Source: JABDIP01 sp965212545 (GTDB taxonomy: Bacteria > Pseudomonadota > Alphaproteobacteria > DSM-16000 > Inquilinaceae). Taken from it: a stretch of DNA of 64,000 nt. The notes beneath the pieces were generated by a model. It was given only the letters and a program-made list of their open reading frames with translations. It did not search any database and was not told the origin of the DNA. The number at the start of each line of letters is the position of its first letter. Position 1 is the first letter of the stretch. The DNA lies in the NCBI GenBank assembly GCA_965212545.1, contig CBDBVB010000022.1:1-64000 (forward strand), given 5' to 3'. A program made the translations under genes and the position numbers. Below, piece after piece: positions 1-8,349 of this stretch.

Positions 1-1
1 G

Positions 2-739
2 CTGCCAGTGGCCAACGCCCTGGCCTTCCAGGTCAACAAGCGCTACACACCGGTCGACGAGCTGAACCTGAACCGGCAGTTCCCCGGCGATCCCGGCGGC
101 TGGTATTCCGACCTGCTGGCCGACGCCATCACACGGGAGTTCCTCGAGGTCATCGACGTCCATATCGACCTGCATTCCGGCACTGACCGGCCGACCGTCG
201 ACTACGTCTACATCCTCAACGCCGAGACCCTGTCGCGCAGCTTCGGCTCCAAGGTGCTGTACCGCCCGAAAGCTGATGTCGGCGGCACCACCTTCGGCGG
301 CACCACCAAGACCGTCACCGTCGACCGGCGCGGCATTCCGGCGGCGGTGATCGAACTGGGCGGCGGCATAATCGACCAGGCGCCCTATGTGACGCGCGGC
401 GTCGACGGAGTGCTGAACATGCTGCGCACGCTGGAGATGCTGGAGGGCGATCCGACACCGCCGCCGCCGCAGATCGTGGTGCGCGGCATCCAGACCGTGC
501 GACCGAGCCAGGGCGGTTTCCTGGAGACCGAGGCCCCGCCGCTGGGCGACACGATAGCCGCCGGCGCGGTGCTGGGCCGCGTCGTCAGCCCCTACACCTT
601 CGAAGAGCTGGAGGTCATCCGCAATCCGGTCGCCACCGCCGAGGGCGGTATCATGATCCTGTCGCACCTGACCCGGAACCTGGTCCAGCCCGGCGACTAT
701 GGCTATATGGTCGGCGACATGGCCGGGCACGAAGGCTGA
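2..739 (+). CDS. Succinylglutamate desuccinylase/aspartoacylase family protein (5' end missing)
   Basis: C-terminal part of a zinc-dependent deacylase of the succinylglutamate desuccinylase/aspartoacylase family, which removes an acyl group from N-acyl amino acids or related amides in the cytoplasm. The frame is open to the window edge, so the N-terminal part is absent. The visible part has the family signature DLHSG at about residue 60, then a stretch with conserved glycines (VIELGGG), and a beta-rich C-terminal domain with VLGRVVSPYTFEELEV. It ends four bases before an aminotransferase gene and is followed by two oligopeptide-type ATPase genes in the same direction, so it looks like part of an uptake-and-breakdown operon for an acylated amino compound. 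The exact substrate cannot be read from the sequence. Confidence 0.85.
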   Translation: MPVANALAFQVNKRYTPVDELNLNRQFPGDPGGWYSDLLADAITREFLEVIDVHIDLHSGTDRPTVDYVYILNAETLSRSFGSKVLYRPKADVGGTTFGGTTKTVTVDRRGIPAAVIELGGGIIDQAPYVTRGVDGVLNMLRTLEMLEGDPTPPPPQIVVRGIQTVRPSQGGFLETEAPPLGDTIAAGAVLGRVVSPYTFEELEVIRNPVATAEGGIMILSHLTRNLVQPGDYGYMVGDMAGHEG

Positions 740-743
740 GCCC

Positions 744-2072
744 ATGACCAGTCGCGACCTGACGCAATCGGAAGAACTGTTCGACCGTGCCCGCCGCCGC
801 GTGCCGGCCGGGGTCAGCTCCAACACGCGGGCGCGGGCGCCGCATCCGATCTATTTCCGACGCGCCGCCGGCGCCGAGCTGTGGGATGTCGACGGCAATC
901 GCTATGTCGACATCCTGATGGGCAACGGCGCCGTGCTGCTTGGCCATGGCGATGCGCGCGTGCAGGAGGCGGTCGCCAAGGCGCTGGAGACCGGGCTGAC
1001 CACCGGAGTTGAATGGGAGCGTGTGGTCGAGGTCGCCGAGATCTTCCTGGCGACGGTCCCGACAATGGAGATGGTGCGCTTCACCAACACCGGCACCGAG
1101 GCGGTGCTGCACGCCCTGCACCTGGCACGCGCCGCCACCGGTCGGACCCGTATCGCCAAGGTCGAGGGAAGCTATCACGGCTGGACCGATGAGATCTTCG
1201 TCAGCGTCTGGCCGGATCTGTCGCGGGCCGGGCCGCCCGACGCCATGGTGCCGCAGCCGCAGACGCCGGGCCTCAGGCAGGATTTGACCGAACAGGTGGT
1301 GGTGCTGCCGTTCAACGATCCGGAACGCGCGGTGGCGGCCATCGAGCGTCATGCCGGGGAGTTGGCGGCGGTTGTGCTGGAGCCGACGCTGATCGATGTC
1401 GGCTTCATTCCAGGCACCGAGGCGTTCCTGTGGGCGCTGAGGGCGGCATGCGACCGGCACGGCATCGTGCTGATGTTCGACGAGTTGCTGACTGGCTTCA
1501 ATCTGGCTCCGGGCGGCATGCAGCAGCTGACCGGGGTCGTCCCCGACCTTGCCACCTTCGGCAAGGCGATCGGCAATGGCTATCCGATCGCGGCACTGGC
1601 CGGAGTTGAAGTGCTGATGCGCCAGACCGAGCCGGGCAGGGGCCCCGCCTTCGTCGGTACCTTCAACGGCCATTCGGTGGCGCTGGCGGCGGCATCGGCG
1701 GTCTTGCCGGTGCTTGCCGACGGTTCGGTCCAGGCCGCCGTCTCGGCCCGCACCGAACGCCTGAAGCAGAGCTTCGCGGCGGCGGCGCATGCGGCCGGCG
1801 TGCCGGCGCAGCTGGCCGCGGGCGGCTCGCATTTCCAATGGTATTTCACCGATGCGCAAGTGCGCGACTTCCGCAGCGCCGCGGCCACCGATGCCGCCGC
1901 CTATGCCGCCTTCACCGCCGCCCTGTTCGAGCGCGGCGTGCCGTGCCTCGGCAATCCGCTGTCGCACCACGCCATCAGCCTGGCCCATGACGAGGCGATC
2001 CTGGACGAGCTGGAATCCGCTTTCGGCCACGGGCTGGAGGCAGCGGCGGCGGTACGCGAGGGCGCCGTATGA
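744..2072 (+). CDS. Class III PLP aminotransferase, glutamate-1-semialdehyde aminomutase-like
   Basis: A 442-residue fold-type I PLP enzyme of the class III aminotransferase family, closest in style to glutamate-1-semialdehyde 2,1-aminomutase (HemL-like). Seen: the N-terminal substrate segment (RVPAGVSSNTRA), the PLP phosphate-binding area (FTNTGTEAVLHALHLAR), the aspartate motif FDELLTGF and the Schiff-base lysine in TFGKAIGNGYP. The ATG at 744 is preferred over an earlier in-frame start because it lies just after the upstream stop codon. The stop overlaps the ATG of the next ATPase gene (ATGA), so translation is coupled. Its place between a deacylase and peptide-type transporter genes argues for a catabolic aminotransferase or aminomutase rather than haem synthesis; that is inference. 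Confidence 0.88.
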   Translation: MTSRDLTQSEELFDRARRRVPAGVSSNTRARAPHPIYFRRAAGAELWDVDGNRYVDILMGNGAVLLGHGDARVQEAVAKALETGLTTGVEWERVVEVAEIFLATVPTMEMVRFTNTGTEAVLHALHLARAATGRTRIAKVEGSYHGWTDEIFVSVWPDLSRAGPPDAMVPQPQTPGLRQDLTEQVVVLPFNDPERAVAAIERHAGELAAVVLEPTLIDVGFIPGTEAFLWALRAACDRHGIVLMFDELLTGFNLAPGGMQQLTGVVPDLATFGKAIGNGYPIAALAGVEVLMRQTEPGRGPAFVGTFNGHSVALAAASAVLPVLADGSVQAAVSARTERLKQSFAAAAHAAGVPAQLAAGGSHFQWYFTDAQVRDFRSAAATDAAAYAAFTAALFERGVPCLGNPLSHHAISLAHDEAILDELESAFGHGLEAAAAVREGAV

Positions 2073-3097
2073 CCGTCACGGCCGCGACCAGCCCGGTGAC
2101 CGAGTCCGGCGCCGCGCCGCTGTTGCAGGTGCGCGATCTGGAGACCCTTCTGTTCATCGGCGATCGCGCCCTGCCGGCGGTCAACAAGGTGTCCTTCACG
2201 CTCGGTCAGGGCGAGACCCTTGGCGTTGTCGGCGAGAGCGGTTGCGGCAAGAGCATGACGGCCCTGTCTCTGCTGCGCCTGCTGCCGCAGCCTCCGGCGC
2301 GCATCGTCGGTGGCCAGGTTCTGTTCGATGGCCGGGATCTTCTGCGGCTGTCGACGGACGAGATCCGGGACGTGCGTGGCGACGCCATCTCGATGATCTT
2401 CCAGGAGCCGATGACCTCGCTGAACCCGGTGATGACCGCCGGCCGGCAGATCGCCGAAAGCCTGATCCGGCACCGCGGCATGGGCCGGCGGGCTGCCATG
2501 GCCCGATCGGTGGAGATGCTGGAGCAGGTGCGGCTGCCCGATCCGGCGCGGCGCGCCCGGGACTATCCGCACCAGCTGTCCGGCGGCATGCGCCAGCGGG
2601 TCATGATCGCCATGGCGATGGCGACCGGTCCGCGGCTGCTGATCGCCGATGAGCCGACCACTGCGCTGGACGTCACCATCCAGGCCCAGATTCTCGATCT
2701 GATCGATGAGCTGCAGCAGCGCACCGGCACCGCCCTGCTGCTGATCACCCACGATCTCGGGGTGATCGCCGAGATGGCCGACCGGGTGGTGGTGATGTAT
2801 GCCGGAAGCAAGGTCGAGGAGGCGCCGGTCGAAGCCCTGTTCGAGCGTCCGCTGCACCCCTATACCATCGGACTGCTGGCCTCGGTGCCCAGCATCGGCC
2901 GATATCGCGAACCGGCGTCCGATCAGGAACAGCTGGCGGAGATCCCCGGTACCGTGCCCGGCCTGTCCGAGCTGCCACCAGGCTGCGCCTTTGCGCCGCG
3001 CTGCGCGCTGGCAACCGAACGCTGTCGAAGCCAGGCGCCACCGCTGGAGGAAAAGCGCGCCGGCCACGCGGTGTCCTGTTGGGAAGCGGTGCCGTGA
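2069..3097 (+). CDS. Oligopeptide/dipeptide-type ABC transporter ATPase, DppD/OppD-like
   Basis: A 342-residue ATP-binding subunit of an oligopeptide/dipeptide/opine-type importer, working at the inner face of the membrane with a second ATPase. Seen: Walker A GESGCGKS, Q-loop FQEPMTSLNP, signature LSGGMRQRVMIA, Walker B LLIADEPTTALD, H-loop LLITHDLG, and the C-terminal oligopeptide-transporter extension with the cysteine pattern CAFAPRCALATERC. The extension is typical of OppD/DppD and can bind an iron-sulfur cluster in some members. The start overlaps the preceding stop by four bases and the stop overlaps the GTG of the next ATPase gene. No permease or binding protein lies in the visible part, so those genes are probably upstream of the window. 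Confidence 0.92.
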   Translation: MTVTAATSPVTESGAAPLLQVRDLETLLFIGDRALPAVNKVSFTLGQGETLGVVGESGCGKSMTALSLLRLLPQPPARIVGGQVLFDGRDLLRLSTDEIRDVRGDAISMIFQEPMTSLNPVMTAGRQIAESLIRHRGMGRRAAMARSVEMLEQVRLPDPARRARDYPHQLSGGMRQRVMIAMAMATGPRLLIADEPTTALDVTIQAQILDLIDELQQRTGTALLLITHDLGVIAEMADRVVVMYAGSKVEEAPVEALFERPLHPYTIGLLASVPSIGRYREPASDQEQLAEIPGTVPGLSELPPGCAFAPRCALATERCRSQAPPLEEKRAGHAVSCWEAVP

Positions 3098-4078
3098 CCG
3101 CTTCGACCGAATCCGCGCCGGTCCTGGAGGTGGAGAACCTGACCAAGCACTTTCCGATCCGCCGCGGGGTGCTGTCGCGGGTGGTCGGTCAGGTGCGGGC
3201 GCTCGACGGCGTCTCCTTCGCCATCGGCCGTGGAGAAACTCTGGGCCTGGTGGGCGGAAAGCGGCTGCGGAAAATCGACTGCCGGCAAGACCATCCTGAA
3301 GCTGCTGCAGCCCACTTCGGGCCGCATCCTGCTGGATGGCGAGGACATCACCGCGCTCGACCGACGCACCATGCGTCCCTATCGCCGCCGCATGCAGATC
3401 GTCTTCCAGGACCCCTACGCATCGCTGAACCCGCGCGCCCGGGTCGGCGATATCATCGCCGCCCCGCTGGCGGTGCACGGCGTGTCCGATCGGGCGGAAC
3501 GGGAGCGCCAGGTCGACGAGCTGGTCGAGCAGGTCGGGCTCAGCCCGGCCCAGACGGTCAGCTTTCCGCACGAACTCTCCGGTGGCCAGCGCCAGCGGGT
3601 CGGCATCGCCCGGGCGCTGGCCCTGAACCCGTCATTGATCGTCTGCGACGAGCCGGTCTCCGCGCTGGACGTCTCGGTGCAGGCGCAGGTGGTCAACCTG
3701 ATGGTCGAACTGCAGCGCCGGCTTGAGCTGTCCTATCTGTTCATCTCGCACGATCTCGGGGTCATCGCCCATATCAGCCACCGGGTGGCGGTGATGTATC
3801 TGGGGCAGATCGTCGAGATGGCCGACAAGCGCACCCTGTTCGCCAACCCCCGCCATCCCTATACCGAGGCGCTGCTGGCCGCTGCGCCAAAGCCGGACCC
3901 GCGCGGGCGGCGACGGCGCAACGCGATCATCAAGGGCGAGGTGCCGAGCGCCGCCGCACCGCCGCCGGGCTGCCGCTTCCATCCACGCTGCCCCCTGGCC
4001 GAGGCGCGCTGCCGCACTGAGCCGCCGCCATTGCGCCGCACTGAGGATGGCCGCCTGCTCGCCTGTCACCTGCGGTAG
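3094..4078 (+). pseudogene. Oligopeptide-type ABC transporter ATPase, OppF/DppF-like, with a single-base frameshift
   Basis: Second ATPase of the oligopeptide-type importer. The N-terminal part reads from a GTG at 3094 (overlapping the upstream TGA) to the Walker A region; the rest reads in another frame up to 4078. Removing one G from the run at 3256-3257 restores a continuous protein of about 327 residues with Walker A GESGCGKST. Downstream are Q-loop FQDPYASLNP, signature LSGGQRQRVGIARAL, Walker B LIVCDEPVSALD, H-loop FISHDLG and the Cys-rich C-terminal extension CRFHPRCPLAEARC. Everything on both sides is well conserved, so this is either an assembly error or a very recent mutation. As written, the gene would make only a truncated product. 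Its last ~100 codon-coding bases recur in decayed form near 10.5 kb. Confidence 0.85.
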
Positions 4079-4153
4079 CCCGCTGCGGAGGTCACTATTG
4101 ATTGTCGAGTAATTCGGATGCGCCGGCTTGATCCTGAAGCGTAGCGATCGCGA

Positions 4154-5464
4154 TCAGAACACGGTCCGCAGTCTGAGGCTGAACACCGAGGCGTGGTCTA
4201 TGTCGCGCGTGAAGGCCGGATTGATGACCGACTGATAGCTCAACGTCGTATCGAGCTCCGGGAAGATCGGAAATCTGTAAAAGACCTCGAAATTGTATTC
4301 GTCGCGCGCGGCGCTGTCCGTTGCCTGCGCCCAGTTGAAGGCGGTGCCGACCACGTCATTCTTCAACCCGGTCACGGCGCGCGGCTCGTAGAACAGCAGA
4401 TGCGCGCCGACCTGCTGCTCGTAGAAGGCGGAATCGTCGAAGCTCTGGCCATAGCGCAGAATCCCAACCAGTCGGCCATCTTCGGTCAGTTCCTGCTCGT
4501 ATTTTCCGAAGTACCCCCAGCCGGATTCCCCGGTCATGGCGTTGATCGGTTGTCCGTTCTTGGTGCCGTCGGTGTGCCAGACGGTGATATTCGAGTAGCC
4601 GGCCTTCTCGGTCTGCGGCGCGATCTTGAAGTTGAATTCTGCGCCGGTGAATAAGTCGCCCTCATTCACGTCCCCCCAGTTGAAGCGATCTGCGTTGGCG
4701 TCTGACACCAATCCGACCAATGCCATGCGGTCGTTCGGGTACCAGGCGCCGACCGCGCCCCACCCGGAATCCGGAAAGGCGATGGCGAGCGACGAGACGC
4801 CGCCGCTCGGCAGGAAGGTGATCTGGGAATCGAGATGAGCGGATGCAGACAGGATGCCATCGGGCGTGATCTTGCCGACGCGATAACTCCACCCGGCGTC
4901 GGAGGAGCCCTGGCGCCAATAGAGGTTTCGCAGGACGAAAGCCGGCGTGTATTTTGCATACGTGTCGGCGGTCCCGATCGCGCTGCCCAAGCTCGTGAAG
5001 CCCAGATCCTCGGGCCCCGAGCTCCCGTAATCCCATCGGGCCTGCACGTGGGCGATTGCCTGCCCCAAGGTCGGCTCGCCGCGATTGACCAGGTCCCAGG
5101 TGCCGACGAAATCGGTGGCCGTCGCCATGCCGGCGTCATCGGTGCCCGGAAGCGAGTCGGTCACCCCTTGAAAGACGTGCGCGATCGAGAAGCCAAGATT
5201 GAGGCCGGTCGACTCATAGAGTTCGGTCTTCCCGCGCGTGGTGGCGTCACGCAGCCCGCCCAGAGGCGACACTGAAAAGACCGCATCGCGCTGCTCTATT
5301 CTGGCGTCGATCCCGGGCAACAGGTTCGAGGGCTCCGTGGGACTGCTGAGGCTATCGCCCGACCGGGCCTGCTGGGCCACCGCCGGCGGTGCCAGGATCA
5401 AGAAAAGGATGATCGGCCATGCCAGCACAGGGTTTGGGATACTGAAGCTGCGGCGGGCGCTCAT
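4154..5464 (-). CDS. Carbohydrate-selective porin, OprB family
   Basis: A 436-residue outer-membrane beta-barrel porin of the OprB type, which lets sugars or related small polar compounds into the periplasm. The start at 5464 is chosen because it opens a standard signal peptide (hydrophobic stretch VLAWPIILFLILAPPAVA, cleavage near AVAQQ); an upstream in-frame start would place a long non-hydrophobic leader before it. Alternating polar/hydrophobic strands, many Tyr/Trp/Gly residues and a C-terminal phenylalanine (LRLRTVF) fit an outer-membrane barrel. It lies downstream of and in the same direction as the Tat-leader enzyme cassette (233 bases after the SDR-like gene), so it may supply the substrate for that cassette. 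That link is inference. Confidence 0.85.
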   Translation of the reverse strand: MSARRSFSIPNPVLAWPIILFLILAPPAVAQQARSGDSLSSPTEPSNLLPGIDARIEQRDAVFSVSPLGGLRDATTRGKTELYESTGLNLGFSIAHVFQGVTDSLPGTDDAGMATATDFVGTWDLVNRGEPTLGQAIAHVQARWDYGSSGPEDLGFTSLGSAIGTADTYAKYTPAFVLRNLYWRQGSSDAGWSYRVGKITPDGILSASAHLDSQITFLPSGGVSSLAIAFPDSGWGAVGAWYPNDRMALVGLVSDANADRFNWGDVNEGDLFTGAEFNFKIAPQTEKAGYSNITVWHTDGTKNGQPINAMTGESGWGYFGKYEQELTEDGRLVGILRYGQSFDDSAFYEQQVGAHLLFYEPRAVTGLKNDVVGTAFNWAQATDSAARDEYNFEVFYRFPIFPELDTTLSYQSVINPAFTRDIDHASVFSLRLRTVF

Positions 5465-5697
5465 CGTGCTGCCGTGCGCTGCGGATTGGCATGGCCGACC
5501 GATCGTTATTGCGGTATCGGGTTCGGGCGGAGCGTCGGCGCGATCGGCCGGGCACAGCGCGACTAATAGAGCCAAACGACTTCTCCCGAGACCAGGAAAA
5601 CTGCAAGCCCACAGGGGCGGGAGTACGACATGGTGAGGCGATCCTTCATGCGGTCGTGCGCACTCAGCACAGGTTTCTCAGCCCCCGCGACCTACCG

Positions 5698-6639
5698 TCA
5701 GGTGAACTTGAGGTTGTCATACGCGTGATTGTAACCGCCGGCGATCATGATGGTCTGCCCGGTGGTGTACATGTTCTTCCCATCGAGCAGCGGCATCGCC
5801 ATGTGCGCCATCTCTTCAGGTTCGCCAAAGCGGCGGACCGGCAGGTTGCTCGCAACGCTATCCATCGCCTCTTGGCCGCCGAAGGCATTCACCGCGTCCG
5901 GGTAGTTGAGGAAGTTGGTACCAAAGGCGTTGACACAGACGCCCTTGGGAGCGGCGGTCATGGACGCGCACTGGATCGCATGGTTGGCTGCCGCCCGCAT
6001 GGCCGAGTAGCCGAGGAAGTCGTAGAGCGGCTTTGTGGCCGATGCGCTCGTCAGGATCAGGACCTGGCCCTGGCCCGCATCCATCAGAGGCGGCAGCGTC
6101 GCCTGCAGCGCATAGATGACGGCGAGGAAGTTCGACTCGAAGGAAGCCTGCAGGTCTTCCCTCTTCGAGTTGAGGATGTCGGCACCCGCGTGCAGCGCCG
6201 TCCGGAAGTAGGCCGAATCGAAGCCGCCGAAAGTCTCGATGGCGGTGTTGACAAGCGTCATCGCGTGCTCGGGATTGGACTCGTCGTTCGGCCCTTCCTG
6301 TTCGACGCCTTCGACGACGACGACCTTGGAGCCATAGCCTTCGAGCTCTGCGACCAGGCCCTCCTCCGGTTGGGCGATGACCATGTCATAGCCGAGCTTG
6401 GCGAAGTTGCGAGCCAGTGGCGGACCGATCTGCAGCAGCGCGTCGTTGATGATGATGACACGCCGGCCGGAATTCGAGTTGGTCCAGAGGTTCTCCTGGT
6501 CCGGTATGACCGTCTGGGCCGACGCCGGAGTGGCGGCCAGGCCGGTTGCCGCGCCGGCCGCGGCAATCCCTGCGCCCGCCTTTAGGAAGTTCCGGCGGGC
6601 AAAACCGCCTGTATCTTGATGTCTGGCATCTTCGCTCAT
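5698..6639 (-). CDS. SDR-fold protein with twin-arginine leader and degenerate cofactor motif
   Basis: A 313-residue protein with a Rossmann-type short-chain dehydrogenase/reductase fold behind an N-terminal Tat leader (ARRNFLKAG, Ala/Gly-rich hydrophobic stretch, cleavage near PASAQT). The usual glycine-rich dinucleotide motif TGxxxGxG is replaced by NDALLQIG, and the catalytic Tyr-x-x-x-Lys appears as YSAMR, with arginine in place of lysine; the upstream serine (TSASA) is kept. NAD(P)-dependent oxidoreduction is therefore doubtful. The start at 6639 is preferred over the ATG at 6648 because GGGGAG lies nine bases before it. It is the last enzyme gene of the run AcnX-large, AcnX-small, BKACE, SDR, 59 bases behind BKACE. 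Confidence 0.8.
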   Translation of the reverse strand: MSEDARHQDTGGFARRNFLKAGAGIAAAGAATGLAATPASAQTVIPDQENLWTNSNSGRRVIIINDALLQIGPPLARNFAKLGYDMVIAQPEEGLVAELEGYGSKVVVVEGVEQEGPNDESNPEHAMTLVNTAIETFGGFDSAYFRTALHAGADILNSKREDLQASFESNFLAVIYALQATLPPLMDAGQGQVLILTSASATKPLYDFLGYSAMRAAANHAIQCASMTAAPKGVCVNAFGTNFLNYPDAVNAFGGQEAMDSVASNLPVRRFGEPEEMAHMAMPLLDGKNMYTTGQTIMIAGGYNHAYDNLKFT

Positions 6640-6698
6640 GATTCTCATCTCCCCGTCGCTGAGGTGTTCGTCGGAATTCCTGGGATCGGCATCGCCGG

Positions 6699-7760
6699 TC
6701 ATCGGTTCGGCCGCGTTGCCGGGAATGGTATATCGAGATACTCGATCGCCTCTTCGCCCGTGGCGATGGGCCGGCCGACCCTGTTGATCAATTCCTTGGC
6801 CCGCTCCATTTGTTCCAGATTGCTCGGACCAGCGGCCCAGTCCTCCAGGCCCACGCGGAAGCTGCCGCCTCGCTCCAGCGCCATCCGAGCAAGCGGCGTT
6901 TCCATGACATCGTGGGCCACCACGCCGACCGACCATTTGAGATCCAGCCCTTCGATCATGTGCAGGTAGAGCTGGAGCGCCTCTGGGATAGGGGGCGGCA
7001 TGCCTGCGAAGCCGTAGTCGGCGAAATAGATGTTGAGCTTGGAGCCGCGCGGCAGGGTGCCGGACCGGGCCATGGCGACGACGTTCTTCATCCAGCCCGG
7101 CTCGAAGACCGAGATAGATGCACCGCAGCCAAGCTCGTTGCAGGTGTCGATCACGATCTTGTTGTCGCCCGGCCAGAAGCCGTACCACCAGAAACCCTCC
7201 TCGGGGATCAGGCCGTTCTGGTCGTAGACCGCAAGCGGCACGACACCGGTGTCGAGCAGGATCATGTTGGCCAGCCCCGCTTCGGCGAGTGGGCGGTAGT
7301 GCCCGCTCTGGATCTCAGGCGGCCAGACCGTCCTCATCTCGTGATACTTCGCCGGGTCGAAGTTGGCGGTCGGGTAGAGGATCGCGTGGGGGTGTTTCCT
7401 GCGAACCGGCGTGAAGGCGTCGACATAGGCCTGTACCGCTTCATCGACATTCTGGCTCGGCTTGTTGGTGTGGGCGTGGACGATGGTCGCGCCCGCATCC
7501 AGGCATTTGATCGCCTCCTCCGCGAGTTCTGATGCGGTCTCGGGAACGGCGGGGTTGATTTCCTTCGTGGTCGAGCCGCTGATGGCGACCTCGAGGATCA
7601 CCGGCGTCTCTGCCATCTCGAACGAGAAGTTGCTGCGCATGTTCGACGTGGCCGGTCCGGCAACCGCCGATCCGGCCGCCAGAACGGCGCCGGCGCCGGC
7701 CATGGAGGCGGCAAACTCTCGGCGATTGAGACTGGTCTCTTTCTTGTCACTATCTGTCAC
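6699..7760 (-). CDS. BKACE (DUF849) family beta-keto acid cleavage-type enzyme with twin-arginine leader
   Basis: A 353-residue TIM-barrel protein of the beta-keto acid cleavage enzyme family (DUF849; 3-keto-5-aminohexanoate cleavage enzyme is the founding member). Known members use Zn(II) and acetyl-CoA in the cytoplasm. The candidate zinc ligands are kept: the two histidines of IVHAHTN and the glutamate of RVGLEDW. Unusually the protein begins with a Tat-like leader (NRREFAAS, then an Ala/Gly-rich hydrophobic stretch ending near AVAGPA). Translation starts at a GTG with GGGAG seven bases upstream. It sits 62 bases behind the AcnX small-subunit gene and 59 bases before the SDR-like gene. A CoA-dependent reaction outside the cytoplasm would be odd, so the substrate and the location are open. 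Confidence 0.85.
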   Translation of the reverse strand: MTDSDKKETSLNRREFAASMAGAGAVLAAGSAVAGPATSNMRSNFSFEMAETPVILEVAISGSTTKEINPAVPETASELAEEAIKCLDAGATIVHAHTNKPSQNVDEAVQAYVDAFTPVRRKHPHAILYPTANFDPAKYHEMRTVWPPEIQSGHYRPLAEAGLANMILLDTGVVPLAVYDQNGLIPEEGFWWYGFWPGDNKIVIDTCNELGCGASISVFEPGWMKNVVAMARSGTLPRGSKLNIYFADYGFAGMPPPIPEALQLYLHMIEGLDLKWSVGVVAHDVMETPLARMALERGGSFRVGLEDWAAGPSNLEQMERAKELINRVGRPIATGEEAIEYLDIPFPATRPNR

Positions 7761-7822
7761 TTGCGATCTCCCGTCGCGATGGCCGGCAGGATTGCGCTCT
7801 GGCGGCTGGTGTTTATCCGGTG

Positions 7823-8269
7823 CTAGCCGACCTCGACGGTCCCATCCTCCATGATCTTGATCGGATCGCCGGTCTTCACGGTCTCCATGAATTCGTCACC
7901 GAGGAGATCGATGGTGATGACCCGCCGACCGTTCCAGATGTCGTCGATGATGAGCCCGCCGGCCGCAATGCTGTCGACGTGCTGGGAAAACAGCATCGCC
8001 TTGAATCCGACACCGAGATCGTTCATGCCCATGATGCAGCCGGCGCCCATCGTCGATCCGACGGTCTGCGGCGTGCACATGATCGCCCCTGAAAGATCCG
8101 TCTCGAAGAGTTCTTCATTGTTTGCGTCGGTGCAGGGCGCGCTGTCCGTTCTGCCGGCGAACATGTTCTCCAGGTAGGACGCGGTCGTGTTGAACGGCTG
8201 CTTCGAGACAAGCGCCTCTCCCTCGAGGTTGCCGGGCAGCAGAGCACGTCCTTTGAATGTCTTTGCCAT
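7823..8269 (-). CDS. Aconitase X small subunit (swivel domain, DUF126)
   Basis: A 148-residue protein matching the swivel domain of aconitase X (AcnX), a Fe-S dehydratase family that includes cis-3-hydroxy-L-proline dehydratase and archaeal phosphomevalonate dehydratase. Typical opening KGRALLPGNLEGEALVSKQP, then the conserved segments DLSGAIMCTP and GSTMGAGC and the C-terminal beta domain. It has no export leader although the partner subunit does, so if the complex is exported it would have to ride with the large subunit. A clear GGAGG lies five bases before the ATG. It lies 80 bases downstream of the large-subunit gene in the same direction, the usual arrangement for two-subunit bacterial AcnX. 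Confidence 0.88.
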   Translation of the reverse strand: MAKTFKGRALLPGNLEGEALVSKQPFNTTASYLENMFAGRTDSAPCTDANNEELFETDLSGAIMCTPQTVGSTMGAGCIMGMNDLGVGFKAMLFSQHVDSIAAGGLIIDDIWNGRRVITIDLLGDEFMETVKTGDPIKIMEDGTVEVG

Positions 8270-8349
8270 GATGGCCTCCAGTCATCTTCTTATGTCGCAA
8301 CGGATGCACCCCAAGGCCTCGCTTGAGGCCGGGAGCGCACACCGCGTCT

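Noticed and set aside
651..2030. Long minus-strand open frame opposite the aminotransferase gene
   Set aside because: Arg/Gly/His-rich with no domain; antisense shadow of a GC-rich gene.
5491..6585. Long plus-strand open frame opposite the SDR-like gene
   Set aside because: No domain or ribosome-binding site; antisense to a well-supported gene.
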